DNA of 8,895 nucleotides from JAEUIG01 sp046349775 (GTDB lineage Bacteria; Planctomycetota; Planctomycetia; Planctomycetales; Planctomycetaceae). Both the position numbers and the translations under genes were made by a program. A model generated the notes under the pieces. That model worked only from the letters and a program-made list of their open reading frames with translations, did no database searches and was not told where the DNA came from. The DNA lies in contig JAXMBS010000112.1 of the NCBI GenBank assembly GCA_046349775.1, positions 1-8,895 on the forward strand, in the 5' to 3' direction. Of this stretch, positions 1-7,119 are shown in pieces (position 1 is the first letter of the stretch; every line of letters begins with the position of its first letter).

Positions 1-2
1 TG

Positions 3-46
3 GCGAGTGACCCGTGGCTGAGAAAGTTGGGAACACTCGCACTTTC
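3..46. repeat. Two interleaved inverted repeats upstream of lhgO
   Basis: GCGAGTG at 3-9 is the exact reverse complement of CACTCGC at 34-40. GAAAGT at 22-27 is the exact reverse complement of ACTTTC at 41-46. The second pair starts inside the loop of the first and closes outside it, which is the geometry of an H-type pseudoknot in RNA. Alternatively either stem could form alone, for example as the end of a transcript entering from outside the window. There is no T-run, so a classic intrinsic terminator is not supported. The repeats are seen directly; any function is inference. Confidence 0.35.
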
Positions 47-74
47 CTACCTACTACCCACTATCAACTACCCA
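47..74 (+). repeat. Four degenerate tandem heptads (CTACCCA-like)
   Basis: Four consecutive 7-nt units read CTACCTA, CTACCCA, CTATCAA and CTACCCA, and a partial CTT follows. The array is pyrimidine/A-rich with no G, unlike the surrounding GC-rich sequence, and ends 7 nt before the lhgO GTG. On the other strand it reads as TGGGTAG-like units with only two GGG runs, so a strong G-quadruplex is not expected. It occupies the place where a ribosome-binding site would be. It may be an untranslated leader element, a dispersed intergenic microsatellite or a protein-binding site; the sequence alone does not decide. Confidence 0.6.
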
Positions 75-81
75 CTTCGAC

Positions 82-1284
82 GTGACAGCGACCCGCCCAG
101 TTGCAGACCTGGCCATTGTCGGTGGTGGGATTGTCGGCTGCGCGACCGCCTACCGTTACGTGCAGAGATTTCCCGGCCGCCGCGTGCAGCTCTTTGAGAA
201 GGAGGATCGTCTGGCGGCACACCAGACGAGCCACAACTCGGGAGTCCTGCACTCGGGGATCTATTACCGGCCCGGTTCGATCCGCGCCCGAAATTGCCGG
301 ATCGGACAGCAGGCGATGGTCGAGTTCTGCCGCGAGCAGGGTCTACCGCACGACGTCTGCGGCAAGGTGATCGTCGCCACGCACGAAAGTCAGTTCGAAC
401 GGCTGCATACGATCTTTGATCGCGGGCAGGCTAACGGCGTGCGGTGCGAATTGATCGGCCGGGAGCGGCTGGTCGAACTCGAACCGCACACGGCCGGTCT
501 GCGGGCGATTCATGTGCCGGATGCGGGTATCTGTGACTTTCAGGCCGTTTGTTTGCGACTCGGAGAACTGATCCGTCACGCCGGAGGCGACATATTCCTG
601 TCGGCGGGACTGACCGGCGTCGAACATCGCAGCGACGCCGTCATCCTGCGGACCGGGAGCGGGGAGTTTGCCGCGAAGCAGGTGGTGACGTGCGCCGGAC
701 TGCAGGCCGACCGGGTCACCCGGCTCACCGGCGAACCGCCGGCGGCGCCGATCGTCCCGTTCCGCGGCGAGTACTACAAGCTCCGGCGCGAGGCCGAGGG
801 ACTGTGCCGGAACCTGATCTACCCGGTTCCGGATCCCCGGTTTCCGTTCCTGGGAGTGCATTTCACGCGAATGGCCCGCGGCGGCGTGGAGTGCGGCCCC
901 AATGCCGTGCTGGCCTTCGCGCGCGAGGGCTACTCGAAGCTGACCATCGCGCCGCTCGACCTGCTGCAGTCATTGACGTACAGCGGGTTTCTACGCCTGG
1001 CTGGACGATATTGGCGTGTGGGCGCAGGAGAAATGTGGCGTTCACTCAGCAAAGCCGCGTTCGTCGCGGCGCTGCAGCAACTCGTGCCGGCGGTCCGGTC
1101 GGAGGACCTCGAAGCCGCGCCCGCCGGGGTGCGGGCACAGGCCCTCGGGCCCGACGGCAACCTCATCGACGACTTTGTGATTCAGCGCAACGGCCGCATC
1201 ATCAACATCGGCAACGCACCGTCTCCCGCTGCGACGGCCTCGCTGCAGATCGGCACGCTCGTCGTCGACATGCTCGCCGAATAA
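82..1284 (+). CDS. lhgO: L-2-hydroxyglutarate oxidase (FAD-dependent, DAO family)
   Basis: Predicted 400-residue flavoprotein that oxidises L-2-hydroxyglutarate to 2-oxoglutarate; in E. coli LhgO electrons go to the membrane quinone pool. The N-terminus has the Rossmann FAD-binding motif VGGGIVG (residues 13-19), followed by a beta strand ending in Glu39 (LFEKE), as in the DAO fold. The family signature HNSGVLHSGIYY lies at 51-62, PFRGEYYKL at 226-234, LGVHFTR near 257-263, GPNAVLAF at 272-279, and the C-terminal NAPSPAAT segment at 378-385. The length matches the family (about 400). The start is GTG at 82: it places the Rossmann strand about 10 residues in, as usual, although no Shine-Dalgarno is visible and a tandem heptad array precedes it. 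The gene is convergent with the ExeA-like ATPase and shows no operon partner here. A related FAD-dependent 2-hydroxyacid or glycerol-3-phosphate dehydrogenase is less likely given the motifs. Confidence 0.93.
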   Translation: MTATRPVADLAIVGGGIVGCATAYRYVQRFPGRRVQLFEKEDRLAAHQTSHNSGVLHSGIYYRPGSIRARNCRIGQQAMVEFCREQGLPHDVCGKVIVATHESQFERLHTIFDRGQANGVRCELIGRERLVELEPHTAGLRAIHVPDAGICDFQAVCLRLGELIRHAGGDIFLSAGLTGVEHRSDAVILRTGSGEFAAKQVVTCAGLQADRVTRLTGEPPAAPIVPFRGEYYKLRREAEGLCRNLIYPVPDPRFPFLGVHFTRMARGGVECGPNAVLAFAREGYSKLTIAPLDLLQSLTYSGFLRLAGRYWRVGAGEMWRSLSKAAFVAALQQLVPAVRSEDLEAAPAGVRAQALGPDGNLIDDFVIQRNGRIINIGNAPSPAATASLQIGTLVVDMLAE

Positions 1285-1298
1285 CGACCGCAATCGCC

Positions 1299-1322
1299 TC
1301 GAGCGACTTTCGCAGCGCTCGA
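1299..1322. terminator. Candidate hairpin between convergent genes
   Basis: TCGAGCG (1299-1305) and CGCTCGA (1316-1322) form a perfect 7-bp stem with a 10-nt loop. It lies 14 nt after the lhgO stop and 13 nt beyond the stop of the convergent ATPase gene, where a shared terminator would be expected. No T-run follows on either strand, so it is at best a weak or factor-assisted terminator. Confidence 0.35.
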
Positions 1323-1335
1323 CTCTCAGTCCTGT

Positions 1336-3036
1336 TCACCGCCACAGCCGCAACGGCCAGGACGTCGAATCCGCAGCGGTGGCAGCCCGCCGCTGCTGGA
1401 GGCGGGTAAACAACCGCGAGTACCGTCGCTCAGGAGGCACCTCGCTGCGGCGCATGGTCGGCGGACGCTCGACCGCAAGGTTGCTCGCGTCGATCATCGG
1501 CTCAGTGCGGGCATGTGCGTCGTCAATCGGTTCCGGCCCCCCGACCGTAGCGCATTCAATGACCGCATTGATCTGCGGCTCTGGCTGCACGATGTCCCAG
1601 TTCGTATCCACCGGCGCCAGCTCGGGCGCAGAACGACGCGCGGACCTTGGCGCCGGCGGTTCGCCGCCATCGCCGGCCCGCAGTTCGTTCCGCAGATCGG
1701 TCACATCGAGCAGCAGCTTGGTCTCGACGCCCGCGGACCGGTTGTGGGAGGGACGCGGTTCGTCGCGAGAGCGCTCGCCGGCGGACGAAAGCACCGGCGC
1801 CGAACCCCGGGATGTCGGCGCGGGGGGCTCGCGGCGCGGGAGAGCGCTGCTGGAGCCGTCGGTCTGCGGCAGTTCAGCCTGACGGTCGAGCTGGGCATAC
1901 CGGTCGTCCACGGCGACCTCGATGACCGGGGTGATCCCGGTGATCCATTCACGGGAGTGGACGATCGGCGCGTCGGAGGAGGGATGGACCGGATTCATAG
2001 GATTCTGCTCTGGAGGAGGAATCGCCGCCTCTGCCGAACCTTCGGCGGCCCCGATTTCAATGGCGACGGCGTCCGCGGCGTCATCCCACCAGGAGTGACG
2101 TTCTCCGACCGCTTCCGCCGGCACGTTCGGGATTTCCACGGCCGTCTCTGAGTCCCACGACACAACCGTTTCGTCGCCGACCGCTGCAACAGCATCGGTA
2201 CGGCTGGACGGCAGGTTCCAGGGCAGAGCCAGGCCGCGGAGATCGTCCAAGGCGGCCACGACGGTCTCCGGCGTCACCGGCCGCTGTTCGCCCGCAAATC
2301 CCAGGAGCAGGGCGTGGTCACAGAGCTGATTGAGGCAGTGCAGATTGCCGTCGCTCGCCGTGATGATGGCGTCGACTGCCTGCGGGGCAAAGACCTCCGA
2401 CAGCCGCCCGCCCGCCGCCCCGATGCGATGCTCGATGTACTGCCGTGACTCTTCACGCGTCAGCAGTTCGAGCACTATCTGTTGACCGATCCTCTGGCTC
2501 AGGCTGCTCAGTTCCGGGGTCGCCAGCCGCTCTTCAAGCGCGATCGACCCCGCCAGAACCAACTGGACCACCGAACGCCCTTCATGCCGCTGAATCGTCA
2601 GCCGACGCAATTCGTCCAATAGGGGATTCGGCAGAGCGTCCGCCCCATCGGCGATCACAAGCAGGCCGCTGTGCTCCGGCCGCAGTGCACGCGCTTCACG
2701 CAGCACCATCAGCCGCAGTTCATCGGAAGCCTGCGTGGCAAACTCCCGTCCCAGCTCGAACAGAATCGTGCGCCAGAGTTCATCGGCGCTCCCGAACTCG
2801 CAATGCGTCAGAACGACCGGCTGCAGCCGATCGGCCAGACGCCGTGCCAATTCGAGACAGACGGTCGACTTTCCGGAACCGGAGGGTCCGCTGACGAGCA
2901 CCGCCTCGGCGCCGTTCTGTAAGCTGGCCACGGCGTGCTGCACGGACTCCGCGACATGCGGGGTCAGCCAGCAGCGGCCGGCGCCGGCGTCCACCCCGAA
3001 CGGGCGCATCCGGAGCATATAGAAGGCTTCGTACAC
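1336..3036 (-). CDS. ExeA/GspA-like AAA ATPase with long disordered C-terminal tail
   Basis: 566-residue protein (numbered from the GTG at 3036). The N-terminus VYEAFYMLRMRPF is the usual opening of ExeA-type ATPases (MYxxFxxLxxxPF). Walker A is GPSGSGKST (50-58). The Walker B strand is LLVIADG (125-131), with Gly where the family normally has the catalytic Glu. A sensor-like strand VVQLVLAGS follows (156-164), then an arginine-rich LSQRIGQQ segment (about 179-186), LTREESRQYIEHRI (192-205) and the lid-type NLHCLNQLCDHALLLGF segment (231-247). After about residue 275 come some 290 residues rich in Pro, Ala, Ser, Glu and Arg with no recognisable domain, ending in the basic stretch RRYSRLFTRLQQRR. 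No transmembrane helix or peptidoglycan-binding domain is evident, whereas Aeromonas ExeA has both and helps assemble the type II secretion secretin. The cellular role is therefore open: envelope or secretion assembly, or a transposition-type ATPase. The GTG has GGAG 8 nt upstream; an in-frame ATG at 3081 would add 15 residues unlike the family. Confidence 0.85.
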   Translation of the reverse strand: MYEAFYMLRMRPFGVDAGAGRCWLTPHVAESVQHAVASLQNGAEAVLVSGPSGSGKSTVCLELARRLADRLQPVVLTHCEFGSADELWRTILFELGREFATQASDELRLMVLREARALRPEHSGLLVIADGADALPNPLLDELRRLTIQRHEGRSVVQLVLAGSIALEERLATPELSSLSQRIGQQIVLELLTREESRQYIEHRIGAAGGRLSEVFAPQAVDAIITASDGNLHCLNQLCDHALLLGFAGEQRPVTPETVVAALDDLRGLALPWNLPSSRTDAVAAVGDETVVSWDSETAVEIPNVPAEAVGERHSWWDDAADAVAIEIGAAEGSAEAAIPPPEQNPMNPVHPSSDAPIVHSREWITGITPVIEVAVDDRYAQLDRQAELPQTDGSSSALPRREPPAPTSRGSAPVLSSAGERSRDEPRPSHNRSAGVETKLLLDVTDLRNELRAGDGGEPPAPRSARRSAPELAPVDTNWDIVQPEPQINAVIECATVGGPEPIDDAHARTEPMIDASNLAVERPPTMRRSEVPPERRYSRLFTRLQQRRAATAADSTSWPLRLWR

Positions 3037-3044
3037 CGGGTACG

Positions 3045-3048
3045 CTCC
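3045..3048 (-). promoter_or_regulatory. Ribosome-binding site deciding the ATPase start
   Basis: On the minus strand GGAG (complement of CTCC at 3045-3048) lies 8 nt before the GTG at 3036-3034. It supports that GTG over the upstream in-frame ATG at 3081, because it would sit inside the coding region if the ATG were used and because the family N-terminus begins exactly at the GTG. Confidence 0.6.
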
Positions 3049-3430
3049 AAAACTGAGATCCAAACCGGCCCGTCTGCGCACGACTCGGCCGATGGCGATT
3101 GCCCGAGGCGCGCGCGGGAACCGCCGTTGGTTCCTGTCGAATCGAACGGTGAGCCGGCCGCTCTGGAGTCGTTTGGTGCGACGCCTTACAGCCTCTCGGC
3201 GCCCTGGCAGGTCTCAACGATATGGCCGATTGTGCCGTCGCCGCCGCGCTGTCAGAATTCGCAGGATCGGCACGGCCTCCCCAATCTGCCTCCGGCCAGG
3301 TGCAGTGAAGTGTCCGCCGTTTCCCATGGAAATCCACTGCCGACGCAAACGTCCAGCCACACGCCGAGCAAGACCACAACATCTTTCACAGAAGCCACTT
3401 ACAACAACGCCAGGAGGCAGGCATTGACCT

Positions 3431-3463
3431 CCGCCCGACACCAACTTGTTGTGCACCGGGCGG
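3431..3463. repeat. Inverted repeat and G-rich tract just upstream of the phoH promoter
   Basis: CCGCCCG (3431-3437) pairs perfectly with CGGGCGG (3457-3463), and the intervening 19 nt contain the smaller pair CAAC-TT-GTTG. The right arm runs on into a G-rich tract (3458-3470) with runs of three, three and five G. It ends 15 nt before the predicted -35 box, so it could be an operator or activator site or a hairpin that insulates the two divergent units. Confidence 0.4.
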
Positions 3464-3477
3464 GCGGGGGCGATTTC

Positions 3478-3506
3478 TTCACACGCTTGGCATGTCGGGC
3501 TACAAT
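3478..3506 (+). promoter_or_regulatory. Sigma70-type promoter for the phoH-pgpH-ybeY operon
   Basis: TTCACA at 3478-3483 (5 of 6 matches to TTGACA) and TACAAT at 3501-3506 (5 of 6 to TATAAT) are separated by exactly 17 nt, the optimal spacing. Transcription would start near 3513, giving a leader of about 280 nt before the phoH start. It is the best promoter-like match I found in this intergenic region and points towards the operon. Not experimentally supported. Confidence 0.6.
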
Positions 3507-3795
3507 TCCGCCAGCGCGGGCCTTCCCGGCCATCGATCGGGCCGGCAACCTGGGGAATGGTTCTGTACATTGCGACTGTTCCGGATCGCGCAACCGGCCG
3601 ATTCAGCCCCACGGGGGAAATCGCAGCCGCCACGACATGTCGATCGGCGTGCCGACGCAGTCGGTTTCATGCCTCGGAAAGGTGATCTCGCGTTCTGCTC
3701 GTTGCGGACCCCTTCACGCGCTGCTTGAAGGCCCCGAATGCCAACGGCTCGCCTCGCCGCCGTTGTCCGCCGCATGGGCCGCTTGAATTGCTGGC
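3507..3795 (+). other. Predicted long structured 5' leader of phoH
   Basis: Non-coding stretch between the predicted promoter and the phoH ATG. It contains CCGGCC/GGCCGG (3526-3531 and 3540-3545, 8-nt loop), CGATT/AATCG (3599-3603 and 3619-3623) enclosing CCCC/GGGG, the perfect 10-bp palindrome CGACATGTCG (3633-3642), and TCGGC-GT-GCCGA (3644-3655). A possible 49-codon upstream frame (3637-3786) ends 9 nt before the phoH start. No known riboswitch consensus was recognised. The phoH ATG has no visible Shine-Dalgarno. Confidence 0.4.
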
Positions 3796-4752
3796 ATGTC
3801 GACCGCCGCCATCCCGCTTTCGAACCCTGACGAGATCCGCACGCTATTCGGCGCCCAGGATGTCAATCTGCGCCGCATTCGCGACGCCGTCGGCGTCTCT
3901 GCCGTTTTGCGGGGAGACGTCCTGACGCTGGAAGGGGATGACGCCCAAGTCCGCCGAGGACAGCAGGTTGTCGAGTCGCTGCAGTCGATTATTGCCCGCC
4001 GCGGCGCCCTTTCCGAAGAGGATGTCGCCAGGACGCTGGAGCATACGTTGCCGGCGGGTGTCCCCCCTGCCGCCATCGACCTGTTTGAAAAGGCGAAACG
4101 CGTCGCCCCCCGCACGCCGGGTCAGTCAGAGTATGTCGACGCCATTCGCACGCACGATTTAGTGTTCTGTCGCGGTCCGGCCGGCTGCGGCAAGACCTAC
4201 CTCGCGGTGGCGATGGCCGTCAACGCCCTGCGACGCGAGCAGGTCCGCAAGATTGTCCTCGTGCGGCCTGCCGTTGAAGCCGGCGAACGCCTCGGCTTCC
4301 TCCCCGGTGATTTGCTCGCGAAGGTCAACCCCTTCCTGCGGCCCCTGCTCGACGCCATGCAGGAGATGCTCGATTTCGACCAGGTCCGCCGGTACATGGA
4401 AGCGGATGTCGTCGAGATCGTGCCCCTCGCCTTCATGCGCGGGCGCACTCTGAACCAGACGTTCATCATTCTGGACGAAGGCCAGAACACGACGGTCACG
4501 CAGATGAAGATGTTCCTCACCCGCATGGGGGAGGGATCGAAGATTGTCGTCACCGGCGATACAACGCAGACCGACCTGCCGTCGAATATCGAATCCGGGA
4601 TGCTGGACGCCATCCACCGCCTCGACGGCATCGAAGGCGTCGGCGTCGTGGAATTGACCGGCCGGGACATTGTCCGTCACCGCCTGGTGCGCGAAATCGT
4701 GAGAGCCTACGACGAGTCCCCGCGTTCGGGCGGCAAGCCGCGTCGTCGCTAG
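3796..4752 (+). CDS. phoH: PhoH-like ATPase
   Basis: 318-residue cytoplasmic P-loop protein of the PhoH family, an ATPase with sequence similarity to superfamily 1 helicase cores, associated with RNA metabolism and phosphate stress but without an agreed precise function. The first ~110 residues match the small N-terminal (KH-like) part typical of bacterial PhoH (SNPDEIRTLFGAQDVNLRRI and the following VLRGDVLTLEG). Walker A is GPAGCGKT (127-134), the family motif VRPAVEAGERLGFLPG comes next (about 156-171), Walker B is FIILDEGQNTT (223-233; many relatives have DEAQN), and VTGDTTQTDLP lies at 252-262. The length is normal. The ATG at 3796 is chosen because it reproduces the family N-terminus; no ribosome site precedes it. 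It is the first gene of an operon, 18 nt before pgpH. Confidence 0.95.
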   Translation: MSTAAIPLSNPDEIRTLFGAQDVNLRRIRDAVGVSAVLRGDVLTLEGDDAQVRRGQQVVESLQSIIARRGALSEEDVARTLEHTLPAGVPPAAIDLFEKAKRVAPRTPGQSEYVDAIRTHDLVFCRGPAGCGKTYLAVAMAVNALRREQVRKIVLVRPAVEAGERLGFLPGDLLAKVNPFLRPLLDAMQEMLDFDQVRRYMEADVVEIVPLAFMRGRTLNQTFIILDEGQNTTVTQMKMFLTRMGEGSKIVVTGDTTQTDLPSNIESGMLDAIHRLDGIEGVGVVELTGRDIVRHRLVREIVRAYDESPRSGGKPRRR

Positions 4753-4770
4753 CCCCCAGGGCATTGCGCC

Positions 4771-7119
4771 ATGTTTGGAGCCAACTCAAAACGCAGCCGG
4801 ACGACCCGGACGATGACCGTCCGCGGACCCGAGACCGTCTGGTCGCGCGCCGCCGAGTTTTTCGGCGACCGCGGCACACTGCTGCGGATGGGACTCTGCC
4901 TGGCGGCCATCGCCATCCTCCTCGTACTGGTGCAAAGCTGGAAAACGCCGTTCCCGTACCGGATCGGACAGCGCGTGCCGCACGGCATCGCAGCCAAGCT
5001 CGATTTCGACCGCGTGGACGCCGACGCGACCAACCAGCTTCGTCGGACGGCCGAAGACCGAACGCCGCTGGTCTTCACGAACCATCCGGAACGGCTCGAC
5101 GCCCTGCCGCAGCAGTTGCGGTATGCCCTGGGAGAAGTCGCGCAGTCGGCTTCGCTCAGCGAGTTGCAGCGACTGGCGCCTGACGTCGCAGCCGGTTTCG
5201 GCCTGGTGGCGTCCAGCGGCCGGCGCCAGTCCCCTGCGGCCGTGTTCGCACCCCGCAGCACCGAAGAGCGATACGCGAACCTCAAGCAGATTCTGGGTGA
5301 TCCGGAAATGACCACCACTCAGACGCTGATCGACAACGTCGTCGACGATTTCAGCAAGTTCATCGCGCCGCTCAGAAAATTCGGCGTCATCGACCCCGAA
5401 CTGGTCCGTGAACTCAAGATCGGCCGCGAGCGGCAGTTGCGGATCGTCCAGGCGGACAGCTCCAGCACTGACGTCGAAGTCCTGTTGTCCCAGGTCCGGC
5501 TGACTGACCAGCTCAACGACGCGGGCGACCTCGGCAAGTCGTGGCTGTCCTACCCGGAACTGACCGACCTGCGCACCGCGCTGTCGCATTGGCTGGTGGC
5601 CACCGCTCCCTCAACGCTGCAGTTCGACCAGGCGGCGTGGACGGCCGGCCGCGCCGCCGCGCGCGACGGCGTCGAGCCGCAACGTCAGCAGTTCATCAAG
5701 GGGGACACGCTCGTCGAACCCGGCCAGGTGATCGATGACGAACAACTCGAGTTACTCTGGGACGAATACACCACCGCCGAACGGCTGGTCCATCTGCCCG
5801 AGCGACTCTCCCGCGTCGCCGTCGTCGCATTGCTGATGGTCGTGCTGGCATTGCTCAATGGCTATTACATCGTGCGCAACGAGCCGCGTCTCGCCGGGAG
5901 CGTCAGCCGTCTGAGCGTGTTTCTCGTCGCGGTTGTTTCCGCGTCGGCCTGCGCGCGATTGCTGTCGTTCGCCTCATGGCCGGTCGAAGTGATTCCGCTG
6001 CTGTCGATCTGCATGCTGCTGGCGGTCGCTTACAACCAGGTGCTGGCGACGATCACCGCCTTTACGATCTGCGCGATCGTCACCCTGTCCGCCACGCTCG
6101 ACCTGTCGCACTTCATCGTGCTGATGAGCACCGCCGCGACGGCCGTGATCCCCCTTTCCAGCGTCTCATCGCGATCCAAAATCGTGATCGTCGGTTTGTA
6201 CGCGGCCGCCACGTACTTCTGCGTGTCGATGGGGCTGGACATCATCGAGTCGCAATCGCTCACGGAAGTCTTCGACGACTGGACGCCGCTCGTGCACAGC
6301 CTCCGCGGCGCAGGCATGTGCCTCGTCGCGTCGTTCCTCGTCGCCGGGACGCTGCCGTTCGTCGAAAAGGCCTTCGACGTGGTCACCGACATGAGCCTGC
6401 TGGAACTCAGCGACCCGTCGCATCCGCTGCTGCAGGAACTCGTCCGCCGCGCGCCAGGCACTTACAACCATTCGATCACCGTCGGCAGCATTGCCGAAGC
6501 CGCCGCCGAGAAGATCGGGGCCAACGGACTGCTCGTCCGCGTGGGGGCCTACTTCCACGACATCGGCAAGATGCTCAAGCCCCAGTATTTCATCGAGAAC
6601 ATCCAGCAGGGGACCGAGAACCGGCACTCCCAGCTTGCGCCGGCGATGAGCACGCTGATCATCATCGGCCACGTGAAGGACGGCATCGATCTCGCCGAGC
6701 AGCACAACCTGCCGCAGGCCATCATCGACTTCATTGAGCAGCACCACGGCACGACGCTCGTGGAGTACTTCTACCACGAGGCGGCGAAGCAGTGTGAAGG
6801 GGACCCCGATCACAAGACCGATGCGGAAGAGTCGTCATTCCGCTATCCCGGCCCCAAGCCGCAATCGCGCGAGGCGGGCATCATGATGCTCGCGGACGCC
6901 GTTGAAAGCGCCAGCCGCGCCCTGACCGACCCGACGCCGCGACGCATTGAGACCCTGGTTCACAACCTCACGCTCAAGCGCTTGCTCGACGGCCAGTTCG
7001 ACGAGTCCTCGCTCACGCTCAGCGAAATCCGCGCCATCGAAGAATCGCTGGTGAAGTCGCTGATCGCCATCTACCACGGCCGCATCCGTTATCCCGAAGC
7101 CCAGGCGCAGCCGGCGTGA
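4771..7119 (+). CDS. pgpH: PgpH-like membrane HD phosphodiesterase (cyclic di-AMP)
   Basis: 782-residue membrane protein of the 7TMR-HD family; Listeria PgpH hydrolyses cyclic di-AMP to pApA. Order: cytoplasmic N-terminus, one membrane helix (about 41-55), a large extracytoplasmic region (about 57-345, the 7TMR-HDED type), a membrane block of about seven hydrophobic segments (about 350-532), then the cytoplasmic HD domain (about 550-720). Metal and catalytic positions are intact: His567 (YNHS), His596-Asp597 in HDIGK, His619 (NRHS), His634 (IGHVKDG), His658-His659 (EQHHG) and Asp709 (LADAVES). The family motif YPGPKPQ is also present. Length is close to the Bacillus/Listeria proteins (about 710-720), slightly longer. 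It sits between phoH and ybeY as in Bacillus; AGGG 9 nt before the ATG is a weak ribosome site. Substrate is inferred from the family, and no c-di-AMP cyclase is in this window to confirm it. Confidence 0.93.
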   Translation: MFGANSKRSRTTRTMTVRGPETVWSRAAEFFGDRGTLLRMGLCLAAIAILLVLVQSWKTPFPYRIGQRVPHGIAAKLDFDRVDADATNQLRRTAEDRTPLVFTNHPERLDALPQQLRYALGEVAQSASLSELQRLAPDVAAGFGLVASSGRRQSPAAVFAPRSTEERYANLKQILGDPEMTTTQTLIDNVVDDFSKFIAPLRKFGVIDPELVRELKIGRERQLRIVQADSSSTDVEVLLSQVRLTDQLNDAGDLGKSWLSYPELTDLRTALSHWLVATAPSTLQFDQAAWTAGRAAARDGVEPQRQQFIKGDTLVEPGQVIDDEQLELLWDEYTTAERLVHLPERLSRVAVVALLMVVLALLNGYYIVRNEPRLAGSVSRLSVFLVAVVSASACARLLSFASWPVEVIPLLSICMLLAVAYNQVLATITAFTICAIVTLSATLDLSHFIVLMSTAATAVIPLSSVSSRSKIVIVGLYAAATYFCVSMGLDIIESQSLTEVFDDWTPLVHSLRGAGMCLVASFLVAGTLPFVEKAFDVVTDMSLLELSDPSHPLLQELVRRAPGTYNHSITVGSIAEAAAEKIGANGLLVRVGAYFHDIGKMLKPQYFIENIQQGTENRHSQLAPAMSTLIIIGHVKDGIDLAEQHNLPQAIIDFIEQHHGTTLVEYFYHEAAKQCEGDPDHKTDAEESSFRYPGPKPQSREAGIMMLADAVESASRALTDPTPRRIETLVHNLTLKRLLDGQFDESSLTLSEIRAIEESLVKSLIAIYHGRIRYPEAQAQPA

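Larger units (their letters stand above)
3037..3477. other. Divergent intergenic region, ATPase side
   Basis: No convincing gene was found. Open frames exist on both strands but give low-complexity, Arg/Pro/Ala-rich translations typical of GC-rich non-coding DNA. Visible structure: GGAACC/GGTTCC (3117-3122 and 3129-3134, 6-nt loop), and an outer stem GCAGTG/CACTGC (3302-3307 and 3335-3340) enclosing TTTCC-CAT-GGAAA (3320-3332). The promoter of the minus-strand ATPase gene should be here, but I could not find a pair of -35/-10 hexamers with acceptable spacing. Confidence 0.5.

Noticed and set aside
549..1409. 286-residue plus-strand open frame inside lhgO
   Set aside because: Out-of-frame shadow; strongly Arg-rich and motif-free, whereas lhgO motifs cover the same bases.
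1513..2151. 212-residue plus-strand open frame opposite the ATPase tail
   Set aside because: Antisense shadow in GC-rich DNA; Arg/Gly-rich translation with no motif, while the minus strand has clear family motifs upstream in the same gene.
3037..3081. ATG at 3081 as the ATPase start
   Set aside because: Adds 15 residues not seen in the ExeA family, whereas the GTG at 3036 has GGAG at 8 nt and begins with the family N-terminus.
2780..3382. Minus-strand open frame starting MLWSCSACGWTF with a CxxC pair, suggesting a small zinc-ribbon gene upstream of the ATPase
   Set aside because: Only one CxxC is present, the translation turns into Arg/Ala/Pro-rich low complexity, and the frame runs far into the ATPase gene in another frame of the same strand. 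No ribosome site.
3214..3633. 139-residue minus-strand open frame in the divergent intergenic region
   Set aside because: No motif, mixed composition, crosses the predicted promoter and the hairpins on the other strand.
3507..3795. Cyclic di-AMP (ydaO-type) riboswitch in the phoH leader
   Set aside because: Attractive because of pgpH, and a short stretch with GGGGGAAA exists, but the other conserved blocks of the ydaO consensus were not found by eye.
4786..5589. 267-residue minus-strand open frame opposite pgpH
   Set aside because: Antisense shadow of the extracytoplasmic region; no recognisable family, and pgpH is intact.
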